Assembly (NCBI GenBank): GCA_947487895.1
Contig: CANKYF010000008.1
Span: 62,001 to 126,000, forward strand
DNA from: an uncultured Flavobacteriaceae bacterium
Lineage (GTDB): Bacteria; Bacteroidota; Bacteroidia; Flavobacteriales; Flavobacteriaceae
Reading direction: 5' to 3'
Length of the DNA: 64,000 nt
The first letter of the stretch is position 1. Each line of letters starts with the position of its first letter. The notes beneath the pieces are model-generated. The model was not told where the DNA came from, searched no databases, and saw only the letters and a list, made by a program, of their open reading frames with translations. The translations under genes and the position numbers were made by a program. Shown here piece after piece: positions 9,378-19,724 of this stretch.

Positions 9378-12300
9378 TTAACGCTTTAGAGTAAAATGGC
9401 CTTTAACATCAAAAATATTACCCAATTGGACCACTTTGGCTACATACCAATAGTCATCTGAAGGCATTGGCGTACCGTTAAAAGTACCATCCCAACCTTC
9501 TGAATTATCAGTGAGCGTTTTTATTAATTTTCCGTACCTGTTGTACACATAAACAGTGGTTCCTGTAAGTTCTGGTCTTTCAATACCTACTATATGCCAA
9601 GTGTCGTGTATTTCGTCATTATTTGGAGTGAAAAATTTAGGGACATCAAATACAAATACGTTTTTGGAAACATCATTACAACCATTTATATCTCTAACAG
9701 TTACCCTATGCTGACCATAAGTAACATTTTCAAAAATGTTAGACGTATTAGGTGTATTTTCTACCCCATCTAAAAGGAAAATATAGTCTCCAATTCTTAA
9801 AGGGTCTATCTCAACTATGATTCTATTGGGGTCTGCAAAATCTAACTTGGGAGTAAAAACAATGTCTGCTTCATCTGAAGCTATAACAGTAAAGTTATGA
9901 GTAGCAGTACAATCACCAGTTAAATAAGGTCTTGTAACTTCTACTGTAAGATTTAATGTACCACCTACTAAATCTGAAGGTTCTATTAAAATTTCTGCGC
10001 TGGTTTCTCCTGTTGACCACAAATAGGTGTCTCCATCAAACCCAGTTTCAGCGCTTACTACAATAGGGACATCATTACATAAAGGGACTGTAGTTTCTAT
10101 TGGAATAATAGGTTTTGGGTTTAAACGTGTTTGAAATTCTGTAACATCAAAACATCCAGTTGTTAAATTTTCAAGTCTTGCATAAATGATTTCTTCGTCT
10201 TCAGCTTCATAATTATTACTAATGGCATCAACATCATCTTCAGCATTTTGTAAATCATTATAGAAAGTTAAAGAGAATTGGCTTGCTGGTTGTGAAGCAC
10301 CACGAATTAAGGATTCATTATCTAATAAGTTAAATATCTCAATATTATCATTATCCTCGTCACAATAATACAAATCAGGAGTATTATTGGCTATTGGATT
10401 TGGATTTATTTGTAGTGTAAAAGATGTTGTAACTGAACAAGATGTATTTATGTCTGTTATTTCAGCATTTATAACATAATCACCAGTTGAATTAACCGTA
10501 AATATGTTACCTACTAGTACATTGTTACTGTTGTCAGAATAAACAATGGTAACCAAGCTAGTATCTTCAATAAATAAGTTATCTATAAATGATAAATCAT
10601 AAGTACCTGATTCACTGTAACAAACGGGGATCGTATTTTGATTATTAAAACTAGGTGGTGATATAACATTTAGCTCTACAGGAAAAACGGTAAAACATTC
10701 TGTTATGGTACTAGATACTTTTACATATATAGTTCCATTATCTTGCGAAATAAAATTAGATGATAACTCAGGTTCTACAATCGCATTAGAATTATCAAAA
10801 ACATCATCAAAGTTAATATCTGTTTCTTCTCTAAAATAATGTATTTGAATAAAATTTAAATCTGGAGCTCGTTCTCCACCAATTCTAAATAAGTTGTTAG
10901 GGTCTTCATTATCAGTATTGTTAAAAATATTATTTAGATTAAAACTTGCTTCACCATTATATGGATTTCCATGATTATCACATTGTTCAAAAGGTATTAT
11001 ATTTTCTATTATAGGATTTTGTTTTGCAGTAATATTAATAGTTCTAGGCTCGTAACAACCAGAATCTGTATTTTCAATTCTAACAAATATGGTCGTAGAT
11101 TCACTAGGTATTGCATAGGTAATTTGATCATCAATATCTTGAATGTTATCTTCAAGGTTATTTATATCTTCAAAGAAAGTAACACTTAATGGTTGCAAAG
11201 AACTTTGTTGAATGTCTTCCCTAATTTTCTCTAAGCTAAACATATATAGGCCAGTGTCATCAATATCAACACATTGTGCAATGGTATTTGAAAGTATAAA
11301 ATTTGGTTCTCCACCACTAATAATAGTGATGTCTCTTTGAGTGTAACAATCAGAATCTGTTATATTTTGAATACGTACTGTAATTGTACCAGAATAACTA
11401 TTTATTGTATCGGGTAGCTCATCACCATTAATATCTAAATATAGTACCTCTTTGCCTGTTTGTCCGTTTAAGAGGTATTCATCAAATTCATGGAGATCAA
11501 TTGTGGTTTCTCCACATGCCGCTATTCTTGCATTGGGATCAATGATAGGTTCAGTATTTATGTTAATCATAAACGATTCTATAGCAGCGGGTTGACAGTC
11601 TGTACCTATATTTGGATTTTCTACACGTATAAAAATTTCATGAGTACCTTCATCCAGAGTTAAGTTAACTCTATCTGTATGAGATATCCAGTCTGAACTC
11701 GGGTTATTAGGATCCCAGGTAGTAGCGGCTACTTGAGTTCTAAAATATTCTATTTCTAGACCTGTTGGGTCAACAACTACGCTAGGTGTTATATCTGTTT
11801 CAAGATTAATAGTTGCTGAGTCAGTAGGAAGACATCGTAAAATATTATCTGGAGTATTGGTAGCTGGAGCAGCTATAACTTCTACCTGAAATTCATTGAC
11901 AGTATAACAAATTCTACCACTAAGTTCACTTTCAATTCTTGCATAAACGGTTGTAATTGGATCTGTATTAGTAAATACAGTTACTTCATCATTTGGATTT
12001 GGATTTTCTGTATCGGCAGCACTTTCATCTAAAAAATAAGTAACTGTGAAATTATCATCTGCATCAACTAAGATATCTTCATCATAGTTATTTAAATTTA
12101 CTTCTGTTATGCCATCATCATCAGTATCACAGGCTGTTTTAGGTAAGATAGGATCAAAGATTATTATAGGGTTTACCCTTAATGTTATTTCAGAATCCCT
12201 TGTACAATTGCCATCATTTAATCTTAAATATAAAACATCAAAACCACTTACAGGATAATTGTCCTCTGTTATTGGGGTATTATTTGTTCTATCTTCTTGA

Positions 12301-14378
12301 CTTAGATAAAAAGTTACATTTACTCTATTTGGTAAAGGATTTCTTGGATTATTTATAAAATCTTCTAATGTAGTTAATCTAAATGGTATGTGGTTAGTAC
12401 TATCGGTATCATCATCACAAAGGGCAAAATCGCCTAAATCTGTTCCTGTTAACAATAAGCTAGTATGTATTTCAAATTCAACTACCGTTGCACATCCAGT
12501 ATTTTTGTCTTCAACTCTCAAGTAAATTGATTGTTGTCCATTACCATCATTAGAGTCTGTATTTTCAAAATTACTTGGGTTATTGATAAAATTATTATTG
12601 CCTTCTCTTGCATCATTTCGGTCTTCATAAAATGAAATACTATAATCATCTTCAGGTAAAGAAACTAAAACATCATCTATTACTTCAGTAAGATCAAACT
12701 CTGCACGACCAGGAGTACCATCATTATCACAGGCATCTAAAAATTGTTTGTCTGTTTCTGGTAAACTAGGTGGCAAAATAATATCTATTACCACAGGAAT
12801 AGCTTCACTTCTACAATTTGTTAGTGGGTTAGTAACTCTAGCAAATACAGTTTCACCTCCAGTAGCAACAAAGAGTAAACCATTATCGATAATTGGTGAG
12901 TTTTCGTCAGTAGTACGGTGATAGGTGACAATGTAACTTGGGTCATTTGTTATATCTGTATCCCAATCTGTTAGATCCAATAATATTCTGCCATCAGGTA
13001 TATCTTCATCATCATTATCACATTCTTCTATAGGAGGTATTGTATTGGCAATAGGTAATGGGTTCGCAATGACTTCAAAACTTGTGGTAGATTTACAATC
13101 ACTATTTCCATCTTCAATCCTTACATAAATAGTTGTTCCTGAAGTTGTAATATTTGAAATACCAGGGTTGTTAGGGTCGTTTGCAGCTGCCAAATCTGTG
13201 TGGTAAGTTATACTACTTGTGTTTGTTGTAAAAGGGCTACCAGCTAATATTTCTGCTGTTTTGGTAGTTAAATCAAATGTTTCTCCAGAGCCGTTGCTAG
13301 GATCGTCACATAAATGAAAGTCGTCTATAGTTCCTGTAAAAGGTTCATTAACATTAAGTGTCACTTCAACTTCATCTTCTTCTGTACAAGGAGAACCATT
13401 TAAAGATACTGATACTTCTACTCTATAAATACCATTTTGTTGAGCAAGGTAAGAGTTGTTAGTAGCACCAGATATTGGAGAGCCATTAAGATACCATTGG
13501 TATGTAGCAATAGGGTTGTCATTTTCAAAAGCTCTAAGTGGAGCTTCATTAAAACATGTTGTAATTGGTTCCCCTAATTCTAAGTTGTTTATACTATTGC
13601 CTTCTATAAAAACAGCAGAATCAAATAAGCTATCTCTATAATCTGCAATAATTAGTTTTATATGGTATCTGGTATTAGGCGTTATAGTGGTTGAAGCAGA
13701 AAGTATGGTAGTTCTTCCTTGGAAATTTGTGTCTCCAAAATCGAAACCTCCAAAATATTGTTCATTTTGAGCAGGACAAAGAGTTGAAAATTGTCCATGT
13801 ATGTTAGAAATGCTTATAGGTATAGTTGTAGCCGGAATTACAGCTATATTTTGGTAAGGTCCAGTGCTGGAGGCTTCTCTTATAAGAAATACGAAACTAT
13901 CATTTGATGTGCAAGCATTAGCATCTAGGTATTCTTCTGATGCTATTAAATAATTAAATTGTAATTGGTTGGACGCCGAAATAAAATCAAATTCTACAGA
14001 CGTAGCGTTTTGCGTGCTTGAAATGCCTAAAGCAGTTTCAATATCTGGGTCTGTGCCCCAAGCGGAGGTACCATCATCTAAATTATCTGAAATGGGGCTA
14101 TTACCAGCAGAATTAGCATTTCCCGTAGATAGAACAATACCATTTTCAAAAGGGAAATTAGAACTGCCTCTTTCAAAATGGGCATAACTAGGAAAGCCGG
14201 TGGCATTACCATTTACAGATGAGGTGATATTGGATATCTCGACACAGCTGTTTCCATCAACTAAATTATCTTGAAATAAAGATTGTAAACCTACAGAATT
14301 GTCTACCGAAATTTGTTGCGCATACACCGTACTGCCAAAGCAGAAAAAGGCAATTAAACAAGAATAAACAAATCTCAT
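9378..14378 (-). CDS. T9SS type-B sorting domain protein with choice-of-anchor L domain and about eleven CDxD modules
   Basis: A 1666-residue exported protein with signal peptide MRFVYSCLIAFFCFGSTVYAQ. The N-terminal 240 residues match the choice-of-anchor L layout (LQSLFQDNLV, NGIVLSTGNANSAG, FEFDFI-type and FNYLIASEEYLD segments). An Ig-like segment follows (YQWYLNGSPISGA). The rest is a tandem array of modules of roughly 90-100 residues, each starting with a Cys-Asp acidic motif (LCDDPSNGSG, ECDNDDEDIPDG, ACDNDGTPG, LCDDDTDST, ACDTDDDG and others), then F-x-L, and ending in IYVRVE-x-GC. The C-terminus has the type-B signal (FFTPNNDEIHDTW, YNRYGKLI, GWDGTFNG, GHFTLKR). This is a likely surface adhesin; calcium binding by the acidic motifs is an inference. 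Confidence 0.9.
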   Translation of the reverse strand: MRFVYSCLIAFFCFGSTVYAQQISVDNSVGLQSLFQDNLVDGNSCVEISNITSSVNGNATGFPSYAHFERGSSNFPFENGIVLSTGNANSAGNSPISDNLDDGTSAWGTDPDIETALGISSTQNATSVEFDFISASNQLQFNYLIASEEYLDANACTSNDSFVFLIREASSTGPYQNIAVIPATTIPISISNIHGQFSTLCPAQNEQYFGGFDFGDTNFQGRTTILSASTTITPNTRYHIKLIIADYRDSLFDSAVFIEGNSINNLELGEPITTCFNEAPLRAFENDNPIATYQWYLNGSPISGATNNSYLAQQNGIYRVEVSVSLNGSPCTEEDEVEVTLNVNEPFTGTIDDFHLCDDPSNGSGETFDLTTKTAEILAGSPFTTNTSSITYHTDLAAANDPNNPGISNITTSGTTIYVRIEDGNSDCKSTTSFEVIANPLPIANTIPPIEECDNDDEDIPDGRILLDLTDWDTDITNDPSYIVTYHRTTDENSPIIDNGLLFVATGGETVFARVTNPLTNCRSEAIPVVIDIILPPSLPETDKQFLDACDNDGTPGRAEFDLTEVIDDVLVSLPEDDYSISFYEDRNDAREGNNNFINNPSNFENTDSNDGNGQQSIYLRVEDKNTGCATVVEFEIHTSLLLTGTDLGDFALCDDDTDSTNHIPFRLTTLEDFINNPRNPLPNRVNVTFYLSQEDRTNNTPITEDNYPVSGFDVLYLRLNDGNCTRDSEITLRVNPIIIFDPILPKTACDTDDDGITEVNLNNYDEDILVDADDNFTVTYFLDESAADTENPNPNDEVTVFTNTDPITTVYARIESELSGRICYTVNEFQVEVIAAPATNTPDNILRCLPTDSATINLETDITPSVVVDPTGLEIEYFRTQVAATTWDPNNPSSDWISHTDRVNLTLDEGTHEIFIRVENPNIGTDCQPAAIESFMININTEPIIDPNARIAACGETTIDLHEFDEYLLNGQTGKEVLYLDINGDELPDTINSYSGTITVRIQNITDSDCYTQRDITIISGGEPNFILSNTIAQCVDIDDTGLYMFSLEKIREDIQQSSLQPLSVTFFEDINNLEDNIQDIDDQITYAIPSESTTIFVRIENTDSGCYEPRTINITAKQNPIIENIIPFEQCDNHGNPYNGEASFNLNNIFNNTDNEDPNNLFRIGGERAPDLNFIQIHYFREETDINFDDVFDNSNAIVEPELSSNFISQDNGTIYVKVSSTITECFTVFPVELNVISPPSFNNQNTIPVCYSESGTYDLSFIDNLFIEDTSLVTIVYSDNSNNVLVGNIFTVNSTGDYVINAEITDINTSCSVTTSFTLQINPNPIANNTPDLYYCDEDNDNIEIFNLLDNESLIRGASQPASQFSLTFYNDLQNAEDDVDAISNNYEAEDEEIIYARLENLTTGCFDVTEFQTRLNPKPIIPIETTVPLCNDVPIVVSAETGFDGDTYLWSTGETSAEILIEPSDLVGGTLNLTVEVTRPYLTGDCTATHNFTVIASDEADIVFTPKLDFADPNRIIVEIDPLRIGDYIFLLDGVENTPNTSNIFENVTYGQHRVTVRDINGCNDVSKNVFVFDVPKFFTPNNDEIHDTWHIVGIERPELTGTTVYVYNRYGKLIKTLTDNSEGWDGTFNGTPMPSDDYWYVAKVVQLGNIFDVKGHFTLKR

Positions 14379-14519
14379 AGCGGTAGGTCTTTTTTATTTG
14401 ATTTTAGGCAAAATTACGCTATTTATGATTAGCATAATTTCATGAAAAGTATGTTTTTTATAAATTTTATAAAAAAAATACCGATGAACCGTAATGATAT
14501 TTGTTAATAGCTATGAAAA

Positions 14520-16961
14520 CTAGTATTTTAAGGTAAAATGGTCTCTGAAAATTCTTCCATCTTGCAGTGTTACCTTAAACCAATAATCATCTGTTGGTAA
14601 GCGAGCGCCGTTTATCAAGCCATCCCAACCTTTTCCTAATGGAGAGATTTCTTTTATAAGTTTGCCGTACCTATCAAAAATTTGAATTTTGGTATTGGGT
14701 TGGAACATTCTGGAAACACCTTTTATTTGCCAAGTGTCATTATTACCATCATTATTTGGTGTAAAAAATTTAGGAAACCCAATTACTGAAATAAGTTCAT
14801 CTACAATACCACAATCATTTTTGATATCCTTTATGGTAATTGTATATATGCCGGGAAATACATTTTCAAATGTATTACTATCTTGATATGGAGCATAAAC
14901 CTGATTGTTTTCATCTAATAATTGGTATTGGTAAGTACCTTCACCAGATGTGATTGCACTAATCGTGTTATTTTGAGAAGCATCACTAACTTTAATATCA
15001 TTCACCGTGGCTATATTTGAAGCTTCTACAGTAATAATTCTATTTTTAGAGCATCCATTGCTGTTGGTAACAATGACCTCATAGCTACCTAATTCATTTA
15101 CATTGATTTGATACGTATCTTCACCTGATAGCCAGTTATAACTGTAATTATTAGGCGAATCATTTATTAAACCAGCATTTAAGGTTATAGTAGCAGGAAA
15201 GGTATTTAAGCAATAGTATTCTAAAATCTGGGGTTCAATATCAGGAAGAACGTTTACTGCTAATTCAATTTCACTGATACCATAACAATTATTAGTATTT
15301 TCTACTCTTGCATAAATAGTTTGTAAATAGGGTATGTTATTTGTGAATGAGTCTCCTAAGTTATTTATTTCTAAAAGAGCATCTTGATATGTTTGATAAT
15401 AAGCAATATCTAGCCCTGCGGGTAAACCATTTGTTATCTCATTATCAGCATTTCTTAAGTTAAACGAGAAAAAACCATCTTCTGTACCATCATCATCACA
15501 TTCAATGAGGGTTGTGTTATTAGAATTTGTTAGGCTAACTTGAAGCGTTAATTCAGACAAACTAAGACAACCAGTGATAGTATTAAAAACTTCTACATAT
15601 ATAGTTTGAGAATTAGATGTATTTGAAAATGAATCACCATTCACTTGGTTAGTTCTTAATAAATCGGTATAAAATCTTGTAGATAAATCACGTTCCCCAC
15701 CCGTTAAATTTTCGTTGGCTTGGTTTAAATTAAAGAGTGTGAGACCATCTTCAATACCATCTTCATCACATTGTAATATAATGTGATCGAAGACTATTGG
15801 AGTAGGATTTACAACTAGATTAAGAGGTACAATACTTCTACAATTTGTATTTGATATATTTTCTACTCTAACATAGATTTGTTGATTGAATGCTACAGCA
15901 TTATAGTATACATTTGGTAACGATGAGATGCTGTTTTCAGCATCCATTTCAGACACATGATAAGAAATATTATAATCAGTTTCGTTTAAGCCATTTAAAA
16001 TTTCTGTGTTTTTTTGAGACAGAGTGAAATTTGTTTGGCCATTTCTATCATTACCGTCTAATGCAGTGTCACACTCCATTAAATCAGTTGGAGGGATAAT
16101 ATTAGGTCCTAAATTAGTATTTAAATCAAAATCTGTTATTTCGAAACAACCAGTAACCACATTAGTTATTCTGGCATATATAGTTTGAGGGTTACTAATA
16201 TTAGTATATGGACTTGATAATTCATTAATACCTATATTCGCATCACTTTCAGATAGATGGTATGTGATATTTACGTCAGTTTGGCTACCTGTAATTAAAG
16301 GCGTATTATCTGCAATGTTAAAAGCGGTTAAGCCATCATCAAAAGGGGTTGTAACATCACAGCGTTCTAGGTTTATAGGATTATTTGCGTTATTAGATGC
16401 ATCTGAAGGAGGGTCAGCAAATCGAGCGGTTCCAGTCCATTCCAGGTTGAATGCGCTATTTCCAATTGGTCTATCTATAACAATGAAATAGGTGTCTCCT
16501 GCATTAACATCTAGCCATCTTACAAAACTATCACCATTTGGTCCAGGGCCTTCAAAAGTATCATTAGAAGATACATTTAACCCCGTTAAGTTATTCATCT
16601 GATTAGCTGCTCTGGGATTAGTGGTAGAGCATCTAATAGTTGGACCCAAATTATCACATGGAACATTAGGACCAAATATAAAGAAATCATAATCTTCATC
16701 AATATTTGTGCTTTCTGGAGTTAAGGTAAATCCTAATGTTCCACCATCAATAACTGTAACATGTAACCAAACACTATTGGTCTCGTTGCTAGAACATGAA
16801 TTAGGAAACTCTCTATTACCAGAACCGCTAACATCTAGGTTTACATCTGAGTTACCGCAAGTAATTATAGCATCAATACAATCATTAGGGTTTTGTGAAA
16901 AAATATTTAAAGTGTTAAATAGAGCTATTATTACAAGGCCTATTTTTTTTAATGTATTCAA
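14520..16961 (-). CDS. T9SS type-B sorting domain protein (813 aa)
   Basis: A secreted protein with signal peptide MNTLKKIGLVIIALFNTLNIFSQ. Residues about 25-185 form a domain rich in NDNVWLHVTV- and YFIVIDRP-like strands, probably a carbohydrate- or anchor-type beta-sandwich. Four CDxD modules follow (RCDVTTPFDDG, ECDTALDGNDRNG, QCDEDGIEDG, ECDDDGTEDG). A cysteine-ended Ig-like segment (YSYNWLSGEDTYQ) and the type-B sorting signal (KFFTPNNDGNNDTWQIKG to DHFTLKY) close the protein. The gene lies 3 bases downstream of the 909-aa paralogue and the two must be co-transcribed. Their last several hundred bases are nearly identical in DNA. Confidence 0.9.
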   Translation of the reverse strand: MNTLKKIGLVIIALFNTLNIFSQNPNDCIDAIITCGNSDVNLDVSGSGNREFPNSCSSNETNSVWLHVTVIDGGTLGFTLTPESTNIDEDYDFFIFGPNVPCDNLGPTIRCSTTNPRAANQMNNLTGLNVSSNDTFEGPGPNGDSFVRWLDVNAGDTYFIVIDRPIGNSAFNLEWTGTARFADPPSDASNNANNPINLERCDVTTPFDDGLTAFNIADNTPLITGSQTDVNITYHLSESDANIGINELSSPYTNISNPQTIYARITNVVTGCFEITDFDLNTNLGPNIIPPTDLMECDTALDGNDRNGQTNFTLSQKNTEILNGLNETDYNISYHVSEMDAENSISSLPNVYYNAVAFNQQIYVRVENISNTNCRSIVPLNLVVNPTPIVFDHIILQCDEDGIEDGLTLFNLNQANENLTGGERDLSTRFYTDLLRTNQVNGDSFSNTSNSQTIYVEVFNTITGCLSLSELTLQVSLTNSNNTTLIECDDDGTEDGFFSFNLRNADNEITNGLPAGLDIAYYQTYQDALLEINNLGDSFTNNIPYLQTIYARVENTNNCYGISEIELAVNVLPDIEPQILEYYCLNTFPATITLNAGLINDSPNNYSYNWLSGEDTYQINVNELGSYEVIVTNSNGCSKNRIITVEASNIATVNDIKVSDASQNNTISAITSGEGTYQYQLLDENNQVYAPYQDSNTFENVFPGIYTITIKDIKNDCGIVDELISVIGFPKFFTPNNDGNNDTWQIKGVSRMFQPNTKIQIFDRYGKLIKEISPLGKGWDGLINGARLPTDDYWFKVTLQDGRIFRDHFTLKY

Positions 16962-16964
16962 AGG

Positions 16965-19694
16965 CTAATATTTTAAGGTGAAATGGTCTCTGAAAATTCT
17001 TCCATCTTGTAGTGTTACCTTAAACCAATAATCATCTGTTGGTAAGCGAACTCCATTTATCAAACCATCCCATCCCTTCCCTAAAGGAGAGAGTTCTTTT
17101 ACAAGTTTACCATATCTATCAAAAATTTGAATTTTGGTGTTGGGTTGAAACATTCTAGAAACTCCGCTTATTTGCCAAGTATCATAAAAACCATCATTGT
17201 TGGGAGTAAAATGTTTAGGAAAACCAATTACATAGACAGTTTCTAATGCTTCTCCACAGTTATTTTTAGTATCATTAACGTTTACAGAATATATACCTGG
17301 GTACACATTTTCAAATGTATTACTAGTTTGATAGGATCTATATATGTTGTTTTCTTCATCTAATAATTGATATTCGTATTCTCCTTCTCCAGAAACTAAT
17401 ACTGTAATTATATTGTTATTAGTTGGTGCGTTTGAAGAAAAAGGAGGGGTGTTAAAACTTGCTATATTAGATGGTTTAACTGTAATAATTTTGTCTTTAG
17501 AACATTGAGTTATTTTGTTTGTTATAGTAACTACATAATCTTTAGCTTCGTTTATTTCTATAACATAGGAACTCTCTCCTGTAGACCAAGCATAAGTATA
17601 GTTGTCAATATTACCACTTGATAAACCAGCATTGATTGTAATAGTTAAAGGGTAGGTGTTTAAACAGTAATATTCCGTAATAGCAGTGGTTTCTATGTCA
17701 GGTAGCTTATTAACAATTAATTCTACCTCACTAATTCCTACACAATTATTATTATTTTCTGCTCTAGCATATATAATTTGATAATCTTTCTCTTTATTGG
17801 TGAATGAATTACCTAGGCTATTTCTTTCTAAAGAAGCATCTTCATAAGAAGCATAATAAGTAATATTTAATCCTGTAGGTTGACCAGAATTTATATCATT
17901 ATTAGCTTCTGTTAAATTGAATAGAAAGTAACCATCTTCGTTACCATCATCATCACAGACTTCAATTTTAGTATTGGTAGTTTGAGTTTGACTTACTATT
18001 AATGTAAGTTCAGAAACTTCAAAACATTCAGTGTTTTCATCATATACTTCTACATGTACAATTTGGTTGTTTGAAGTATTGGAAAAATTATTGCTATCAG
18101 TAATAAGGTTTTGTCTATTATTATCAGTATAAAACCTAGTTTTTAAGTTGCTAATACCACCTGTTAAATGTATGTCGGCTTCATTTAGGTTAAAACTAGT
18201 AATACCATCTTGAGTTTCATCATCACATTGAATTAATGTATAATTAAGAGCTATTGGCTTAGGGTTATAACTAACTATAGCAAAACCTTCTAGATTATCT
18301 TCACAATCTCCAGTATTAGAGTTAACGATTACTTTATATTGACCAGAAGAAGAGATTTCTAAAATATTACTTGTTTCAGGTTCTAAATTTTCATCTTTAT
18401 ACCAAGTATAACTTGCGCCTTCTATTTTTGGCGCTTTAAGAATATATTTATCATTATCACAAAGTTCTAGACTTGTTGAGCTAGATCCGTTTTGTATAAT
18501 ATCTATTTGTTCATTAAAAAAGGAGGTGATAAAAGGAGGGAGTCCTTGAGACGAATTATTTATACCTAAATTTACAGCATTATGTTGGTAGTTGCTTGTT
18601 GTTCCTCTGTTATTTGGATTGTTTATAACGCCCAAATACGGTGAACCTTCATTGTAAGTAGCGCTTAAAGCGCGATAAATTTTGCCATTTGGTGCAAGTT
18701 GTAATGCTCCACGGAATAAGGATCTATTGTCTAAAATTACTTGTGAAGCTTCTATATCAGAAGATATTAAGTCATACTGTATTAAAACAGAGCTATGGTT
18801 AGATGGCAATGGATTAAAAAAATCAAAGAAGTCATTACTGGCATGTACATATAGTAATTCACTATTAGGTGAGAATTCTATGCCATAAGGAAAAGGGCTA
18901 TTGCCATTATTTATAGACAATTCATTATGATTAGTCACAGTCCCTGTAGAGGTATCAAGATCAAAAAGATGTAACCCATCTTGAACGTTAGCAACTGCTA
19001 ATTTTGTCCCATCAGGAGATGCTTTTATATAACCTCTTCTATCTAATGCATTGAGAGAAGAAATAGGTGATTTTATAGAAGTTGTATTAACTCCTGTACT
19101 ATTCACTTCAAAAGAGTGAAATGTATTGTAGATAGTTTCTGTACCTTCTTCTGAAGCAAAAGTAATAACCCATACAGATTTCGTTTGGCAGTCTTTTACA
19201 ACAGCAGTTAATTTTTCTGAACAAAACTCAAGTAGATTAATATTTTTTTGGCTAATATCTCCAAGACCACCATCAAGTGTCATGTCTACTACAGAATAAT
19301 TAAACCCCATATCACTAGGGTCATCTTCAAATTGAGAGGTGTCTACAGTAAAAATATAATAGATAGTATCATCATCTGGTTTAGGAACAATTATAGCAGA
19401 TTGCGTACTAGAGCTATTACCAAATAAACCTAGTCCGTTTGGCATAGGTTCATGATTTCTGTTCCAAACTGTTGTCCCATCTGTATAAAAGAGAAGGTTG
19501 CCTAATGGATCTGAAATTGTGGCACAACCTTCATTAGTGAATAGTTTGCCATCATTAGATGAAGAGATAGAATTATTTTCTAAATTAAATTTAATACCTC
19601 CACCATAACCAAAATACCAGTTAGACGCTTGATTTTGAGAAAAAGCATACATACTAAATAAGCAAACTATTATAATAGTGGTGATTTTATTCAT
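16965..19694 (-). CDS. T9SS type-B sorting domain protein with beta-propeller-like N-terminus (909 aa)
   Basis: A secreted protein with signal peptide MNKITTIIIVCLFSMYAFSQ. Residues about 24-400 have the repeats of a WD40/lactonase-like propeller: NWYFGYGGGIKFN, LLFYTDGTTVWNRNH, KASPDGTKLAVANVQDGLHLFDLD and SPNSELLYVH. An Ig-like segment (ASYTWYKDENLEPE) leads into two CDxD modules (QCDDETQDG, VCDDDGNEDG). The C-terminal region, including the type-B signal HFTPNNDGFYDTWQISG to DHFTLKY, is almost the same as in the 813-aa neighbour. It is preceded by the ABC exporter genes with a 30-base gap, so a five- or six-gene transcript is possible. It is probably exported by the T9SS to the surface; function is unknown. 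Confidence 0.9.
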   Translation of the reverse strand: MNKITTIIIVCLFSMYAFSQNQASNWYFGYGGGIKFNLENNSISSSNDGKLFTNEGCATISDPLGNLLFYTDGTTVWNRNHEPMPNGLGLFGNSSSTQSAIIVPKPDDDTIYYIFTVDTSQFEDDPSDMGFNYSVVDMTLDGGLGDISQKNINLLEFCSEKLTAVVKDCQTKSVWVITFASEEGTETIYNTFHSFEVNSTGVNTTSIKSPISSLNALDRRGYIKASPDGTKLAVANVQDGLHLFDLDTSTGTVTNHNELSINNGNSPFPYGIEFSPNSELLYVHASNDFFDFFNPLPSNHSSVLIQYDLISSDIEASQVILDNRSLFRGALQLAPNGKIYRALSATYNEGSPYLGVINNPNNRGTTSNYQHNAVNLGINNSSQGLPPFITSFFNEQIDIIQNGSSSTSLELCDNDKYILKAPKIEGASYTWYKDENLEPETSNILEISSSGQYKVIVNSNTGDCEDNLEGFAIVSYNPKPIALNYTLIQCDDETQDGITSFNLNEADIHLTGGISNLKTRFYTDNNRQNLITDSNNFSNTSNNQIVHVEVYDENTECFEVSELTLIVSQTQTTNTKIEVCDDDGNEDGYFLFNLTEANNDINSGQPTGLNITYYASYEDASLERNSLGNSFTNKEKDYQIIYARAENNNNCVGISEVELIVNKLPDIETTAITEYYCLNTYPLTITINAGLSSGNIDNYTYAWSTGESSYVIEINEAKDYVVTITNKITQCSKDKIITVKPSNIASFNTPPFSSNAPTNNNIITVLVSGEGEYEYQLLDEENNIYRSYQTSNTFENVYPGIYSVNVNDTKNNCGEALETVYVIGFPKHFTPNNDGFYDTWQISGVSRMFQPNTKIQIFDRYGKLVKELSPLGKGWDGLINGVRLPTDDYWFKVTLQDGRIFRDHFTLKY

Positions 19695-19724
19695 TCTTTG
19701 ATAGCCCCAAGTCTACCAAAGATA

